Shown here in pieces: positions 1-8,905 of a stretch of DNA of 64,000 nt. Location of the stretch: assembly GCF_014305155.1 (NCBI RefSeq), contig NZ_JACRUK010000009.1, forward strand, positions 36,422 to 100,421. Direction: 5' to 3'. Position numbers and translations under genes: made by a program. The notes under the pieces were generated by a model, which was not told the DNA's origin, made no database searches, and worked only from the letters and a program-made list of their open reading frames with translations. This stretch comes from Flavobacterium muglaense (GTDB lineage Bacteria; Bacteroidota; Bacteroidia; Flavobacteriales; Flavobacteriaceae). The stretch's first letter is position 1, and each line of letters opens with the position of its first letter.

Positions 1-2204
1 GAAGCAAGAAAAATAGTTTTTATGTTTCAAGTGGATTTCAAAAAGACGACGGTTTAATGCTAAAAAGCAACTTTCAAAAATTAAATTTCCGATTTAAGTT
101 CGATTCAGAATTGACAGATAAAATAAAATTAAACGTTAATTTAAATCCATCAAACACTATCACAGAAAGACCAGCAGCCAACTTTATTGATTTCGCAAGA
201 TTTCCAAGTTTTATGCCAGTGTATCACACACAAAAAACAGCTGACTATATCAATGCACAAGACCCTACAAGAAACATCAAAGTAGGTGATTTTGCAGAAG
301 ATGATGACTTCTCTGGAATCGCTTATTCAAGTATTGATCCACAAGGGAATGCTTATACTGTATCTAATAATACAAACAACAGACCGTTTAACACTTCGAA
401 TACAAACCCTATTCGTAATTTAACGCAACAAGATGACAAAACAAACGACTTCCGTTTTCAAGGAAGCGCTGGATTGACATTCGAACTTGCAAAAGGATTA
501 TCATTCAAAACAACACAAAGTGTTTACTTTAGAAATACAGAAAGAAAACAAACAGGTGAAACGAACGCAGCAAGATTTGGAAATCCAAATTATGCGACTT
601 ACACAAGTACACGTTTTTATGATTTCTTAACGGAAAACACGTTGAACTACAACAAATCAATTGGTAATCATGACTTCACTGCTTTAGTAGGTGCAACGTA
701 CGAAACAAAAAACACAAAATCACTAGTTACTGCAGGAACAACATTCTCAAGCGAAAGTATCCGTAATTTAAACTATGCTACTGTAATCTTACAGCCTGTT
801 CAATCAGATATTACAATCAACTTAGCATCCGTATAAACAAGAGTAAACTATGCCTACAAAAACAAATACTTATTGATGGCTAGTTACCGTACAGATGGTA
901 GCTCATTATTTGGAGTTGGTAATAAATGGGGAGGATTCCCAGCAGTATCTGCAGGATGGGTAGTATCTAAAGAAAACTTCCTAGCTAATGTAACTGCAAT
1001 CAATAGACTTGCCCTTAGAGCATCTTATGGAGCTGTAGGAAATAATGGAATTGATTCATTTTTATACCAATCAACATTAAATAGTTCAAACTATGTTAGC
1101 GGAATTGGAAACGGAACGGTATCGACAGGTTTAGCTAACTTAGCTTCTGTATACAGCAATAAAGACATCACTTGGGAAAGAACATTCTCAACTAACTTAG
1201 GTTTTGACTTGTCATTATTCAAAAGCAGATTGAACTTAAACATCGATGTATTTAACTCAAATACTGAAAAACTATTACTAGAAAATTCAGCATTATTAAT
1301 TACGGGATCTAGCTCGATCATTACTAATGCTGGAAGTATGAATAACAGAGGATTTGAAGTTGAATTATCTACAGTAAACGTTAAAACGAAAGATTTTACA
1401 TGGTCTACAGATTTCAATATCTCACAAGCTAAAAACAAAATCACGGAACTAGGAGATAAAACATCTTTAATTTCACCAACAATAGATGGTAGAAATGGAT
1501 TGAACAACTACGCAATTGTAGGTCAACCATTAATCAGCTACTTTGGATATAAAACAGATGGTGTATGGAATAGTACTGCCGACATTAATGCAGCTAAACT
1601 AAATGGCTTAACATCTACATTGACGGGAGACTTAGTAGAAGGTGGGTTAAAAATTGTTGATACCAACGGTGATAAAGTAATCGATACTAAAGATCGTGTA
1701 ATATTAGGAAATCCGTACCCAGACTTTACTTGGGGAATCACAAACAATTTAAGATACAAAAACCTAGATTTGAACTTTACACTTCAAGGGGTTGTAGGTG
1801 GTGAATTAATCAATGGTGACGTTAATTACAACGAAATTAAAGAAAGAGTAACAAATTACATGGGGAACAGATGGGTAAGCCCTAGTAATCCTGGAGATGG
1901 TAAAACACCTTATTTAACAAATGGAGTTAACCCATTGTTTACTGATGCAGCTGTAGAAGACGCTACTTATTTCACATTAAGAGAAGTTGCTCTTGGATAT
2001 AGTTTTGATGCTTCAAAACTTAAATTATCTACATTAAGACTTTCTTTGACTGGACAAAACTTATTCTTTGTAAACAACAAAGACTACAGAGGAATCAATA
2101 TCGAAGCTAGAACCGCAACAAGTAGTGCATTAACTGATGGTTACCAAAGAGGTGCATTCCCAATTCAGAAAACAGTTCTATTCGGAGTAGAAATTGGTTT
2201 CTAA
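1..2204 (+). pseudogene. susC: SusC/RagA-type TonB-dependent outer-membrane receptor, 5'-partial and interrupted by an in-frame stop
   Basis: SusC receptors import oligosaccharides across the outer membrane together with a SusD lipoprotein. The reading frame is open from base 3, so the gene begins left of the window. It reads as the beta-barrel half of a SusC, including RVNYAYKNKYLLMASYRTDG (residues just after the stop), FPAVSAGW, a GQNLFF motif near the end and a barrel-terminal FGVEIGF. A TAA at 834-836 interrupts it, and reading resumes in the same frame without any indel. Typical SusC proteins have an aromatic residue at this point (SVYTRVNY-like), so a single Tyr-codon change to TAA is the simplest explanation. 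The susD gene follows after about 80 bp. Either the gene is dead in this strain or the base is a sequencing error; the remainder is well conserved. Confidence 0.85.
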
Positions 2205-2284
2205 TATAAAATAATTGACAAGAACGAAATCATTCTAACAGTAGTTTTAGTGCCCGTTCTTTAGAACTTTTTAAAAATATAAAT

Positions 2285-3877
2285 ATGAAAACTTACAACA
2301 AAATAAATAAACTCTTTATTTTATTTTCGATTTTTTCGCTAGCAAGTTGTTCTGATAATCTAGATGTAGATAACGTAAATACACCAACACAAGATGCCTT
2401 TTATAAATCAGCATCAGACTTTACTGTAGGGCTTAATGGTTGTTACAGTACTTTAAGAGCACCAATCGCTTACGAATGGATGTTAACCGAAGTACGTTCA
2501 GATAACACTTACCTTAATAACTACGGAACGACTAATCCTCAAAACTTACAAATCATCAGTAATGATGTATTTGAAGCGCCGTCATTTGACTTATTTATTG
2601 AGCAATACTGGGCAACAACTTATACAAGTATTCGTAGCATTAACGGTTTAACAGATGCACTAGGTGCTACGTACAACCAATCTACAGGTACGATCGACTA
2701 TGCTGCAACTGCGGCTACGTTCCCCTTATCTACTGCTGAAAGAAAGAGAATCGCCGGTGAAGCTTCATTTATGAGAGCGTATCACTACTTTAACCTAGTA
2801 CGTACTTATGGAGGTGTGTTTTTATTAGATAAAATTGTTACACCAGATGAAGCCTTGTTACTTTCAAGATCAACCTCTGCAGATATTTATAAATTTATCA
2901 TTGCCGACTTGAAAAATGCAAAAGACAATTGCACTACTGCTAAATACTTAGCTACAGCTGGTACTGGAGGAGCTGCAACAAAATGGGCTGCAGAAGCTTT
3001 ATTGGCTAAAGTATACCTTACTTTAGGACAAAAAACAGATGCTATCCCATTATTAACTGATGTCATTTCGGCAAGTGGTCACTCATTAATTACTGCTGGA
3101 ACTACACCTTATGCTGATGTGTTCTCTGCAACTAACGAATTGAATGCTGAAATCCTTTTTGCAATCCGTTTCAAATCTGGATCATTAGGATATGGTAGTT
3201 CATTATCTAATTTATTCTCTAGCACAACTGACCAAAAAATTACAGGTTTGGTTTATCCTACTGGAACAAGAGGTGGATACAACAACCCAACTCCTGAATT
3301 GTACACATCATACGCTACTAATGACACTCGAAGAACTTTTAACATCAAAACGAAGACTGCAACACCAGCATCTAGTCAATTATTTTGGTCTGGTAAACAC
3401 AACATCGCTGTTGCTAGTTTAAATGACTCAGAGCTAGATTGTCCAGTATTAAGATACAGTGATGTATTGTTGATGTATTGCGAAGCAGTAGGTGTTTACA
3501 ACACAACTACATTTGCATACTTAACACAAGTACACAACAGATCCGTACCAACTGCTATAACAGCTGCAAGTGTAAGTACTCAAGCTACCTATGAAAAAGC
3601 GGTTGCCAATGAGAGAAGATGGGAATTTGCAATGGAAAACCAAAGATGGTTTGACTTGTTGCGTTTCACCACTACAATGCCAACAGTGAATGCAAAAGCA
3701 GTTATGAAAAGTCACTTCGCATTAATGTCTACGTACTATACACAGTTTAACAACCCGTATACAACAGCACAATTAGAAGCGAAAGTAGATAATCCTAAAT
3801 TTGATTTATCTCCAATTCCTAATGTGGAAATTGTTACAAATACTAAAAATCCAATTACTCAGAATACTGGTTATTAA
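2285..3877 (+). CDS. susD: SusD/RagB family nutrient-binding outer-membrane lipoprotein
   Basis: This 530-residue protein is the surface glycan-binding partner of the SusC receptor just upstream. It begins with a lipoprotein signal (hydrophobic run, then LASCSDN with the lipobox Cys near residue 22). The N-terminal TPR region typical of SusD is visible (ERKRIAGEASFMRAYHYFNL around residues 155-175), as are RYSDVLLMYCEA and the C-terminal ENQRWFDLLRF. The length fits the family. The substrate cannot be read from the sequence, but the two alginate-type lyases at 4.9 and 13.2 kb suggest alginate oligomers. A strong terminator follows, ending the susCD operon. Confidence 0.95.
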   Translation: MKTYNKINKLFILFSIFSLASCSDNLDVDNVNTPTQDAFYKSASDFTVGLNGCYSTLRAPIAYEWMLTEVRSDNTYLNNYGTTNPQNLQIISNDVFEAPSFDLFIEQYWATTYTSIRSINGLTDALGATYNQSTGTIDYAATAATFPLSTAERKRIAGEASFMRAYHYFNLVRTYGGVFLLDKIVTPDEALLLSRSTSADIYKFIIADLKNAKDNCTTAKYLATAGTGGAATKWAAEALLAKVYLTLGQKTDAIPLLTDVISASGHSLITAGTTPYADVFSATNELNAEILFAIRFKSGSLGYGSSLSNLFSSTTDQKITGLVYPTGTRGGYNNPTPELYTSYATNDTRRTFNIKTKTATPASSQLFWSGKHNIAVASLNDSELDCPVLRYSDVLLMYCEAVGVYNTTTFAYLTQVHNRSVPTAITAASVSTQATYEKAVANERRWEFAMENQRWFDLLRFTTTMPTVNAKAVMKSHFALMSTYYTQFNNPYTTAQLEAKVDNPKFDLSPIPNVEIVTNTKNPITQNTGY

Positions 3878-3926
3878 AAATAAATGGTTTTATTAGATAG
3901 AAGCTCATTCTAGTAATTGAATTTAG

Positions 3927-3970
3927 CTCCCTTTGATACTTATTAAGTAAGTATTAAAGGGAGTTTTTTT
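3927..3970 (+). terminator. Rho-independent terminator of susCD
   Basis: The arms CTCCCTTTGATACTTA and TAAGTATTAAAGGGAG form a long stem followed by a run of seven T. It lies about 50 bp after the susD stop. Confidence 0.85.
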
Positions 3971-4071
3971 ATGTCTTACAGCGCCAAAATTGGATTGGAT
4001 ACCGACAAAAAAAATCACCTCTATCTTTCGACAGGGTGACTCTTTTTCATCTTACGAGATCTTCTTAATTA

Positions 4072-4779
4072 TTAGATATTGTAACAGTATTCATATAATG
4101 ATTTGAAATGTTTTTTCATTCTTTGTTTAGCCAATTGTGGATCTTGAGCCACTATCGCTTCATACACATCCGTATGTTCTTGAATTCGTTCCATCCCATC
4201 ATTTTCATTCTTATCACATACATGGTACTTTTCAAAATTGGTGATAATCTCCGGAGTGATAATCAACATTAAATTATTGATAGTATTATTACCACTTGCT
4301 TTGGCTATAGCCAAATGGAAAATTAAATCTTCTTGAACAGCATCTTCTCCCACAGCAGCTTTTTCAGCAAAAGCGTCTAAAGCGGCTTTAATTTGAATCA
4401 AATCTTCTTCGGTTCTTCTAGTTGCTGCCAATCGAACTGTTTTCAATTCGATAAGAATTCTAGTCTCTACAAGTGATTTAAAATCCGAAGTTCCCAAGCG
4501 GAGAATTTCGTCAATAATACCATTGATAGCTATTTTCCCAATATCAGCCACGAAGGTACCACTTTGCGGAATGGATTTTAAAATTCCGTAGAACTCTAGC
4601 TTTTGTATGGCTTCACGCACACTGCTTCTACTCGCATCAAACCTTTCAGACAACATCCTTTCAGAAGGTAATTTATCTTGTGGCTCTAAATTTTTAAAAT
4701 TGATATAATCTCTAATTTGACCAATGATAGCATTGACAGACTCTTTATTCTCTTTCCTGGTAATTACCTCTAACTTCAT
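4072..4779 (-). CDS. GntR family transcriptional regulator, FadR/FCD type
   Basis: A 235-residue regulator with an N-terminal winged HTH (about residues 10-80, with LPSERMLSERF and SRSSVREAIQKLE) and a C-terminal FCD ligand-binding domain (about 95-225; FHLAIAKASGN and the late EHTDVYEAI and KKHFKSLYEY carry the acid and His residues that usually bind a metal). FCD regulators sense sugar acids, which suits a locus with alginate lyases. It lies upstream of nothing on its own strand but downstream of the PL7 gene. A close paralogue at 12.4-13.1 kb is broken by a stop codon, so this copy is probably the functional regulator. Its likely targets carry the TTGG..ACCAA palindromes at 5.8 and 17.6 kb; that link is inference. 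Confidence 0.92.
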   Translation of the reverse strand: MKLEVITRKENKESVNAIIGQIRDYINFKNLEPQDKLPSERMLSERFDASRSSVREAIQKLEFYGILKSIPQSGTFVADIGKIAINGIIDEILRLGTSDFKSLVETRILIELKTVRLAATRRTEEDLIQIKAALDAFAEKAAVGEDAVQEDLIFHLAIAKASGNNTINNLMLIITPEIITNFEKYHVCDKNENDGMERIQEHTDVYEAIVAQDPQLAKQRMKKHFKSLYEYCYNI

Positions 4780-4894
4780 AATATTATATTCATTTTAAAA
4801 ACCTCTAACTAACCTAATTAGTCGGTAAATTTATAAAAAAATAACAATATCAAAATTAAAATGAACCTTTTATAAATAAAAAACTAAATTATTA

Positions 4895-5758
4895 TTAATG
4901 AGAAACTTTCAAAGCATAAATTTTAACCGTCGCGGAGGTTCCAGGATTCTTAGATTGAAAGTAATTACCTGCTTTAAAATAATTATCAAAAACACCCCAT
5001 TTCTTGATGTTCACATCATTATAAACAAACGACTCCCCATTATTTAAGATCACCTCTAACCTACCATCAGATACTTTTACCTCTAAAGTAAATCGATCAA
5101 AATCGACTTTTTCTTTAAAAACACGACCATCGTCATCAACCCAGGCATCAGCTGGCAACAACTCTTTTAAACTTGCTGCTGGATTTTTTAAAACTTTAGT
5201 TTTGACTTTAATCTTACCTTGATCCCAATAGATTTTTAAAATTGGAGCGGCATTATTGTCTTTTTGGCCAAGTAATTTTTGCTGCTCATCTGTCAATCTA
5301 CCGTGTATTTGAGCAATAATCACTTTACTGTATTTACCCTCTTCCTCTTTAGATACATTTTGCATTCTATAAGTAGCTTCCATACGCCCCCCTTTTGCAA
5401 AGTTCCAGTTGGTGTTTTTATCTCCAATAACCATTGTTTCTCTCAACTCAGACCTAGAAAAGTGACTATTGGCCGTAGAAGTTCCAGATGGAAAGGCATA
5501 AAAAACAAGTGATTTGTCTTTTGGATCCTCATACATGTATTTCTTAGTAGCTTCATTGGAAGCAAAATCAAGAATTTCAGGATAATTTAAATCTAAGGTT
5601 TTACCGGGATGATCTGTATCTTCCTCTGGGGTTGTTAATGTCCAATGTGACAAATCAATTTTGGCTACGTTCTTGCGTTCGTTAGCAACTTGACCATAAC
5701 TTGCCGTTGCAAGAGCGATCGTGCTGAGCAAAGCAATTTTAGAATAATGTACCTTCAT
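4895..5758 (-). CDS. Polysaccharide lyase family 7, secreted alginate lyase
   Basis: PL7 enzymes cleave alginate by beta-elimination. All three family signatures are present: RSELR (about residues 102-106 from the chosen start), QIHG (about 150-153, with catalytic Gln and His) and YFKAGNYFQ (about 260-268, with catalytic Tyr). The start at 5758 (or the ATG directly before it at 5761) gives a clean signal peptide (MKVHYSKIALLSTIALATAS); the open frame extends 34 codons further up but that extension is not signal-like and overlaps the candidate operator. The protein is about 287 residues, a single catalytic domain. The substrate preference (polyM or polyG) is not readable here. Confidence 0.93.
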   Translation of the reverse strand: MKVHYSKIALLSTIALATASYGQVANERKNVAKIDLSHWTLTTPEEDTDHPGKTLDLNYPEILDFASNEATKKYMYEDPKDKSLVFYAFPSGTSTANSHFSRSELRETMVIGDKNTNWNFAKGGRMEATYRMQNVSKEEEGKYSKVIIAQIHGRLTDEQQKLLGQKDNNAAPILKIYWDQGKIKVKTKVLKNPAASLKELLPADAWVDDDGRVFKEKVDFDRFTLEVKVSDGRLEVILNNGESFVYNDVNIKKWGVFDNYFKAGNYFQSKNPGTSATVKIYALKVSH

Positions 5759-5793
5759 CATAATCGTTTTGATTAATTTTTTGTTTCGAATAA

Positions 5794-5816
5794 ACCAAAT
5801 TGGAAAACCAAATATA
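5794..5816. promoter_or_regulatory. Candidate GntR-type operator upstream of the PL7 lyase
   Basis: The palindrome TTGGAAAACCAA (5800-5811) sits in an AACCAAATTGG ... ACCAAATATA context that matches 17644-17666, upstream of the kinase-dehydrogenase fusion, at all but two positions. FadR-type GntR proteins bind TGGTnnACCA-like palindromes. The match is seen directly; the binding protein is inferred. Confidence 0.5.
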
Positions 5817-5965
5817 GAAACTAAATCGATTGAAAAAACATAAGCTATCACAAAAATCAAGCCTCAAAAATGATCCTACAAAGCAGCTTTTTGTAAATCT
5901 ATCGTATAAAAAATCCACAGTCATTTTTTGGAAATAGCCTGTGGATTATTCAACTTAATATAAAA

Positions 5966-6505
5966 CTATGCTCTTGTGATCTCGTGCCCTACAAACTCTT
6001 CTAAAGCAGCAAACATTTCGTCTACCGATAGGACTTCGGTATCGGGATGAGACTTCAAGAAAGCAGCATTAAGATGCACCAAATTCTCTTCAATTTCATA
6101 GAACGTATCGCTATTCATTAAGTCTCTTACGGGATTAACGCCTTCTAACTTTCCTTTAAAGAACTTCTCTCTTTTTACGGAACTCATCAACTTCACTTTC
6201 TTGCATTGTTGCTGGAATAACTCCAAATGCTTTTCGGCTCCTAAAAGCTGTAGTCCTTCTTCAATAAGTTCGTTTAATTCTAGATTCCATTTTGAATTGT
6301 AGACAAACTGGGCAAAATTCCCTTCGGTATATTGTGATGTATAATAATCTAAATAATAACTCATCAAAGCGTCTTCATGAATTAGATCATCATCAATTTT
6401 TTCCTCACGCATTAAGTTAATCACCGAAATATTAGAGTTGATAATGTCTTGTGGGTTTTCGCTAGCAGCGGCCGTTTCTGAAATAATTATTTTACCGAAT
6501 TCCAT
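5966..6505 (-). CDS. DUF4375 (DMP19-like) protein
   Basis: This reads as a 179-residue acidic protein from the ATG at 6505; the open frame extends 29 codons upstream but without a convincing start context. The central part, with a DALMSYYLDYYTSQYTEGNF-like run, resembles the DUF4375 domain found at the C terminus of the DNA-mimic protein DMP19, here alone. The family often occurs as immunity-like or stand-alone genes of unknown role. There is no signal peptide, so it is probably cytoplasmic. It sits between the PL7 gene and the tRNA region and has no obvious link to polysaccharide use. Confidence 0.7.
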   Translation of the reverse strand: MEFGKIIISETAAASENPQDIINSNISVINLMREEKIDDDLIHEDALMSYYLDYYTSQYTEGNFAQFVYNSKWNLELNELIEEGLQLLGAEKHLELFQQQCKKVKLMSSVKREKFFKGKLEGVNPVRDLMNSDTFYEIEENLVHLNAAFLKSHPDTEVLSVDEMFAALEEFVGHEITRA

Positions 6506-6609
6506 TTGAATGTTGTTTACTGAATTGACGGCAAATTTCGGGTAAAATAGTGAGGAATGGAAATGTTTTTTAAGAACGATTGTCTGAATCAAATATTGGA
6601 ATTAATTGA

Positions 6610-6780
6610 TTACTCCTTTTCAGAATCATTTTCATTTTTCTGTTGGTTCATTTTAGTAACTAAAGCTTTTAAGCGCAATACTTTTTCCTTTTTCTCTTCT
6701 TGCAATTTGGCTTTTTTACGATTAAGTAATTTGGTATGCAAGGCTTTATTTTTAGTGTTTTTTTCGGGTCCTTTTGCCAT
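6610..6780 (-). CDS. Small highly basic protein, copy 1
   Basis: A 56-residue frame starts MAKGPEKNTKNKALHTKLLN and is dominated by Lys, Gln and Glu in a single predicted helix. Its reality is supported by a second intact gene at 8270-8443 that shares the first 20 residues exactly, with mostly synonymous or conservative changes afterwards, and by a decayed third copy at 7505-7572. The function is unknown; the charge suggests nucleic-acid or ribosome binding, which is inference only. Forward-strand frames over it are shadows. Confidence 0.75.
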   Translation of the reverse strand: MAKGPEKNTKNKALHTKLLNRKKAKLQEEKKEKVLRLKALVTKMNQQKNENDSEKE

Positions 6781-6844
6781 GGCTTATTGGTATCAAAATT
6801 TGAGTTTTATTGTTTAGCAATAGCTTATATTTCAGATCAACTGT

Positions 6845-7051
6845 TTATAATTTGTCAGCATTCTTATCTTTTACTCTTTGGTAAAGATAAAACAACATAC
6901 CTTCTAAAAAGTACAATGCAACATCAATCCAATCTGAAGAATATCTAGAGTTATTTTTATGTACATAATAGTTGAAATATACTGCCGTAATAAATAGCAT
7001 TGTTAAATTCACTAAAAGGAATAAAATATTTTCACTTATTAACAACTTCAA
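6845..7051 (-). CDS. Possible small membrane protein
   Basis: A 68-residue frame encodes two hydrophobic segments (about residues 8-28 and 45-60) and a charged C-terminal tail. The start would be TTG at 7051, or ATG at 7000 for a 51-residue product. No relative is recognised and there is no clear ribosome site, so it may be chance coding in AT-rich DNA. Confidence 0.3.
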   Translation of the reverse strand: MKLLISENILFLLVNLTMLFITAVYFNYYVHKNNSRYSSDWIDVALYFLEGMLFYLYQRVKDKNADKL

Positions 7052-7194
7052 AAATATTTTACAACCAAAATCTCCCAGGTATTTTCAACTGATAAGAAAA
7101 TTTATTTAATTAAAATTAAAAACCATTATCTGACATTCAATCCATTAAGTAAATACTCAAAATTTATCAGCGATACCTGCTGCTTCTATTAGTT

Positions 7195-7219
7195 TTTGTA
7201 CCAAATAATACTATATTTG
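7195..7219 (+). promoter_or_regulatory. Promoter of tRNA-Trp
   Basis: A TATATTTG box (7212-7219) matches the Bacteroidota -7 consensus TAnnTTTG and lies about 30 bp before the mature tRNA. A TTTG at 7195-7198 could be the -33 element, though the spacing is short. Confidence 0.5.
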
Positions 7220-7250
7220 CGTCTTGAGAGCAGTTCGTTCTGCTTATACT

Positions 7251-7321
7251 ACGGGCGTAGTTCAAGGGTAGAATAGCGGTCTCCAAAACCGTTGATGGGG
7301 GTTCGAATCCCTCCGCCCGTG
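7251..7321 (+). tRNA. tRNA-Trp (anticodon CCA)
   Basis: A full cloverleaf can be drawn: acceptor ACGGGCG/CGCCCGT, D stem GTTC/GAAT, anticodon stem GCGGT/ACCGT with loop CTCCAAA (anticodon CCA at 7283-7285), T stem GGGGG/CCCTC with loop TTCGAAT, discriminator G. The 3' CCA is not encoded. It is transcribed alone and followed by a perfect palindrome. Confidence 0.95.
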
Positions 7322-7334
7322 CAAGCAAAATTTA

Positions 7335-7374
7335 AATAACAAAGTCTAAGGATTAATCCTTAGACTTTGTTATT
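7335..7374. repeat. Perfect 40-bp palindrome after tRNA-Trp (probable terminator)
   Basis: The bases 7335-7354 (AATAACAAAGTCTAAGGATT) are exactly reverse-complementary to 7355-7374. As RNA it forms one continuous hairpin 13 bases after the tRNA, so it probably terminates or processes the transcript, though the usual T run is weak. Confidence 0.8.
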
Positions 7375-7504
7375 CAAATTAAAAACCACTGCTACATTTA
7401 ATGCAAATTCTGCACAAAAATAAATAATTAAAGGTCGTGAAGAAAAATCGATGTGCACCTACTTTCTCTATAGGTATGTTTATTTATTTTGTCAACAAGG
7501 AATT

Positions 7505-7572
7505 TCAAAGATTAAGCAATTTGGTATGCAAGGCTCTATATTTAGTATTTTTTTTAGTTCTATTTTCCTAAT
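7505..7572 (-). pseudogene. Relic of the small basic protein gene
   Basis: The stretch closely matches the first third of the gene at 6610-6780 (bases coding ALHTKLLN are nearly unchanged), but the ATG has become ATT, the A-rich run is out of frame and a stop follows LLN. It is a third, dead copy in the same orientation as the two intact ones. Confidence 0.6.
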
Positions 7573-7687
7573 ATTTCAGAACGTCAAGAATATATTTTTA
7601 GTAAGTTAAGGATTGGAATACCTAGATTTCGAGGACTCTGTTAATATCATAAAAAAAAGAATATATTTGATCATACTATAAAAATCA

Positions 7688-8194
7688 ATGATGAGAAAGT
7701 TGTTGTTACTACTATTGTTTTTGCTTCCATTACATTCGTTTTCACAAGAAAAAGAAATGTACGCAGAATCAATCTTAAATAAAAAAGCACCGGTATTAGT
7801 GGTAGAAAAATGGATTTCGGATATACCAGACACCAAAGGAAAATTTGTACTAATTGATTTTTGGGCAACTTGGTGTACTACTTACAATTTAGTCATACCC
7901 CAATTAAACCAATTTAAAACAGAGTTTGAAAACGACTTAATCATAATAGGTATAAGCGATGAATCTAAAAGGAAAGTGGATAAACTAATAGAGCCTAAAA
8001 TTGAATATTACAGCGCGATCGATAGCAGAAGGAAATCAAATAAATTATTAAAACTAAAAGCACTACCTCATTGTATAATCATTGATCCCTACGGCATTGT
8101 CCGATGGGAAGGCGACCCGCTACTAAAAGGGTTTGAGTTAACTTCAGATGTCATCAAGGATATTATAAAGAAATATAAAAATCCAAAAAACTGA
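7688..8194 (+). CDS. Secreted thioredoxin-fold protein with a one-cysteine active site
   Basis: A 168-residue protein with a signal peptide (LLLLLLFLLPLHSFSQ, about residues 5-20) and a TlpA/thioredoxin fold: FVLIDFWATWC, then a cis-Pro loop (ALPHCIIIDPYG, about residue 127). The motif is WCTTY rather than WCxxC, so the resolving cysteine is missing and ordinary disulfide exchange is unlikely; a second Cys follows the cis-Pro His. It may act as a monothiol reductase, a binding protein, or be degenerating. It stands alone downstream of tRNA-Trp with no partner operon. The start could equally be the second ATG at 7691. Confidence 0.8.
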   Translation: MMRKLLLLLLFLLPLHSFSQEKEMYAESILNKKAPVLVVEKWISDIPDTKGKFVLIDFWATWCTTYNLVIPQLNQFKTEFENDLIIIGISDESKRKVDKLIEPKIEYYSAIDSRRKSNKLLKLKALPHCIIIDPYGIVRWEGDPLLKGFELTSDVIKDIIKKYKNPKN

Positions 8195-8269
8195 TATTGT
8201 AACAGCGTACAAAACGACTAAATAGCTATATGATAAAGCGTAAAATATAATTTGGATAAACTATAGTAC

Positions 8270-8443
8270 TTATCCGTTTACAGAATCATCATTAGCTTTC
8301 TTTTGCGCATTAACTTTAGCCACCAAAGCTTTCAATCTTAAAGCAGATGCTTTTTTATCAGCTTGCAATTTTGCTTTTTTCTTATTGAGCAATTTGGTGT
8401 GTAATGCTTTGTTTTTGGTATTTTTTTCGGGTCCTTTTGCCAT
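8270..8443 (-). CDS. Small highly basic protein, copy 2
   Basis: A 57-residue frame begins MAKGPEKNTKNKALHTKLLN and continues as a Lys/Ala-rich helix ending NDDSVNG. It is a paralogue of the 6610-6780 gene; the changes are largely silent or conservative, which supports purifying selection on protein sequence. The function is unknown. It lies divergent from the mntA/hepT pair. Confidence 0.75.
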   Translation of the reverse strand: MAKGPEKNTKNKALHTKLLNKKKAKLQADKKASALRLKALVAKVNAQKKANDDSVNG

Positions 8444-8569
8444 GGTGATAGGATTCGTTAGTTGTCGAGTTGCAAAGATAAAGAAATCAAATCATTAACT
8501 AAAAAGCATACTATCATTTGCATCACCCCAGAAAATGTTACTTTTCTAAAAATAACCTATCTTAGCAGT

Positions 8570-8905
8570 ATGAAAATGAAAGAGTCCATACAAACCAAAC
8601 TAGTGGAATTTTTGACCTTATGCAAAAGTCATAAAGTCAAAAACATCTATGCTTTTGGTTCTGCGGTGACTGAAAATTTCAATGAGGAGTCTAGCGATAT
8701 TGATTTATTAATCGAAATTGACACGGAAGATCCTATCGAACGAGGCGAAAATTTAATGGATATTTGGGATAAACTCGAAGACTTTTTCCAACGAAAAGTG
8801 GACTTACTAACGCTCTCTTCTATCAAAAATCCAATTCTTAGAAAAAATATAGACAGTACCAAAATTTTACTTTATGACGGAAAAGAGCAAAAAGTATGTT
8901 TCTGA
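8570..8905 (+). CDS. mntA: MntA-like nucleotidyltransferase antitoxin
   Basis: A minimal nucleotidyltransferase of about 111 residues from the ATG at 8570 (a second ATG at 8576 is possible; the longer frame needs a TTG and lacks family sequence). The catalytic signature FGSAVTENFNEESSDIDLLI is clear, with one more residue between GS and DID than the usual GSx10DxD. MntA enzymes neutralise their HEPN partner by adding AMP to it. The hepT gene overlaps its 3' end by 32 bp, the usual arrangement for the pair. Confidence 0.88.
   Translation: MKMKESIQTKLVEFLTLCKSHKVKNIYAFGSAVTENFNEESSDIDLLIEIDTEDPIERGENLMDIWDKLEDFFQRKVDLLTLSSIKNPILRKNIDSTKILLYDGKEQKVCF

Noticed and set aside
834..836. Recoding (selenocysteine or pyrrolysine) at in-frame stops
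   Set aside because: The stops are TAA (SusC) and TAG (GntR), not TGA with a SECIS; a simple nonsense mutation is far more likely.
1091..1759. Minus-strand frames inside SusC
   Set aside because: They are out-of-frame shadows of a well-recognised receptor and lack start signals.
6557..6948. Forward-strand genes opposite the small basic protein
   Set aside because: They are antisense to a conserved minus-strand frame and read as Phe/Ser-rich shadow proteins.
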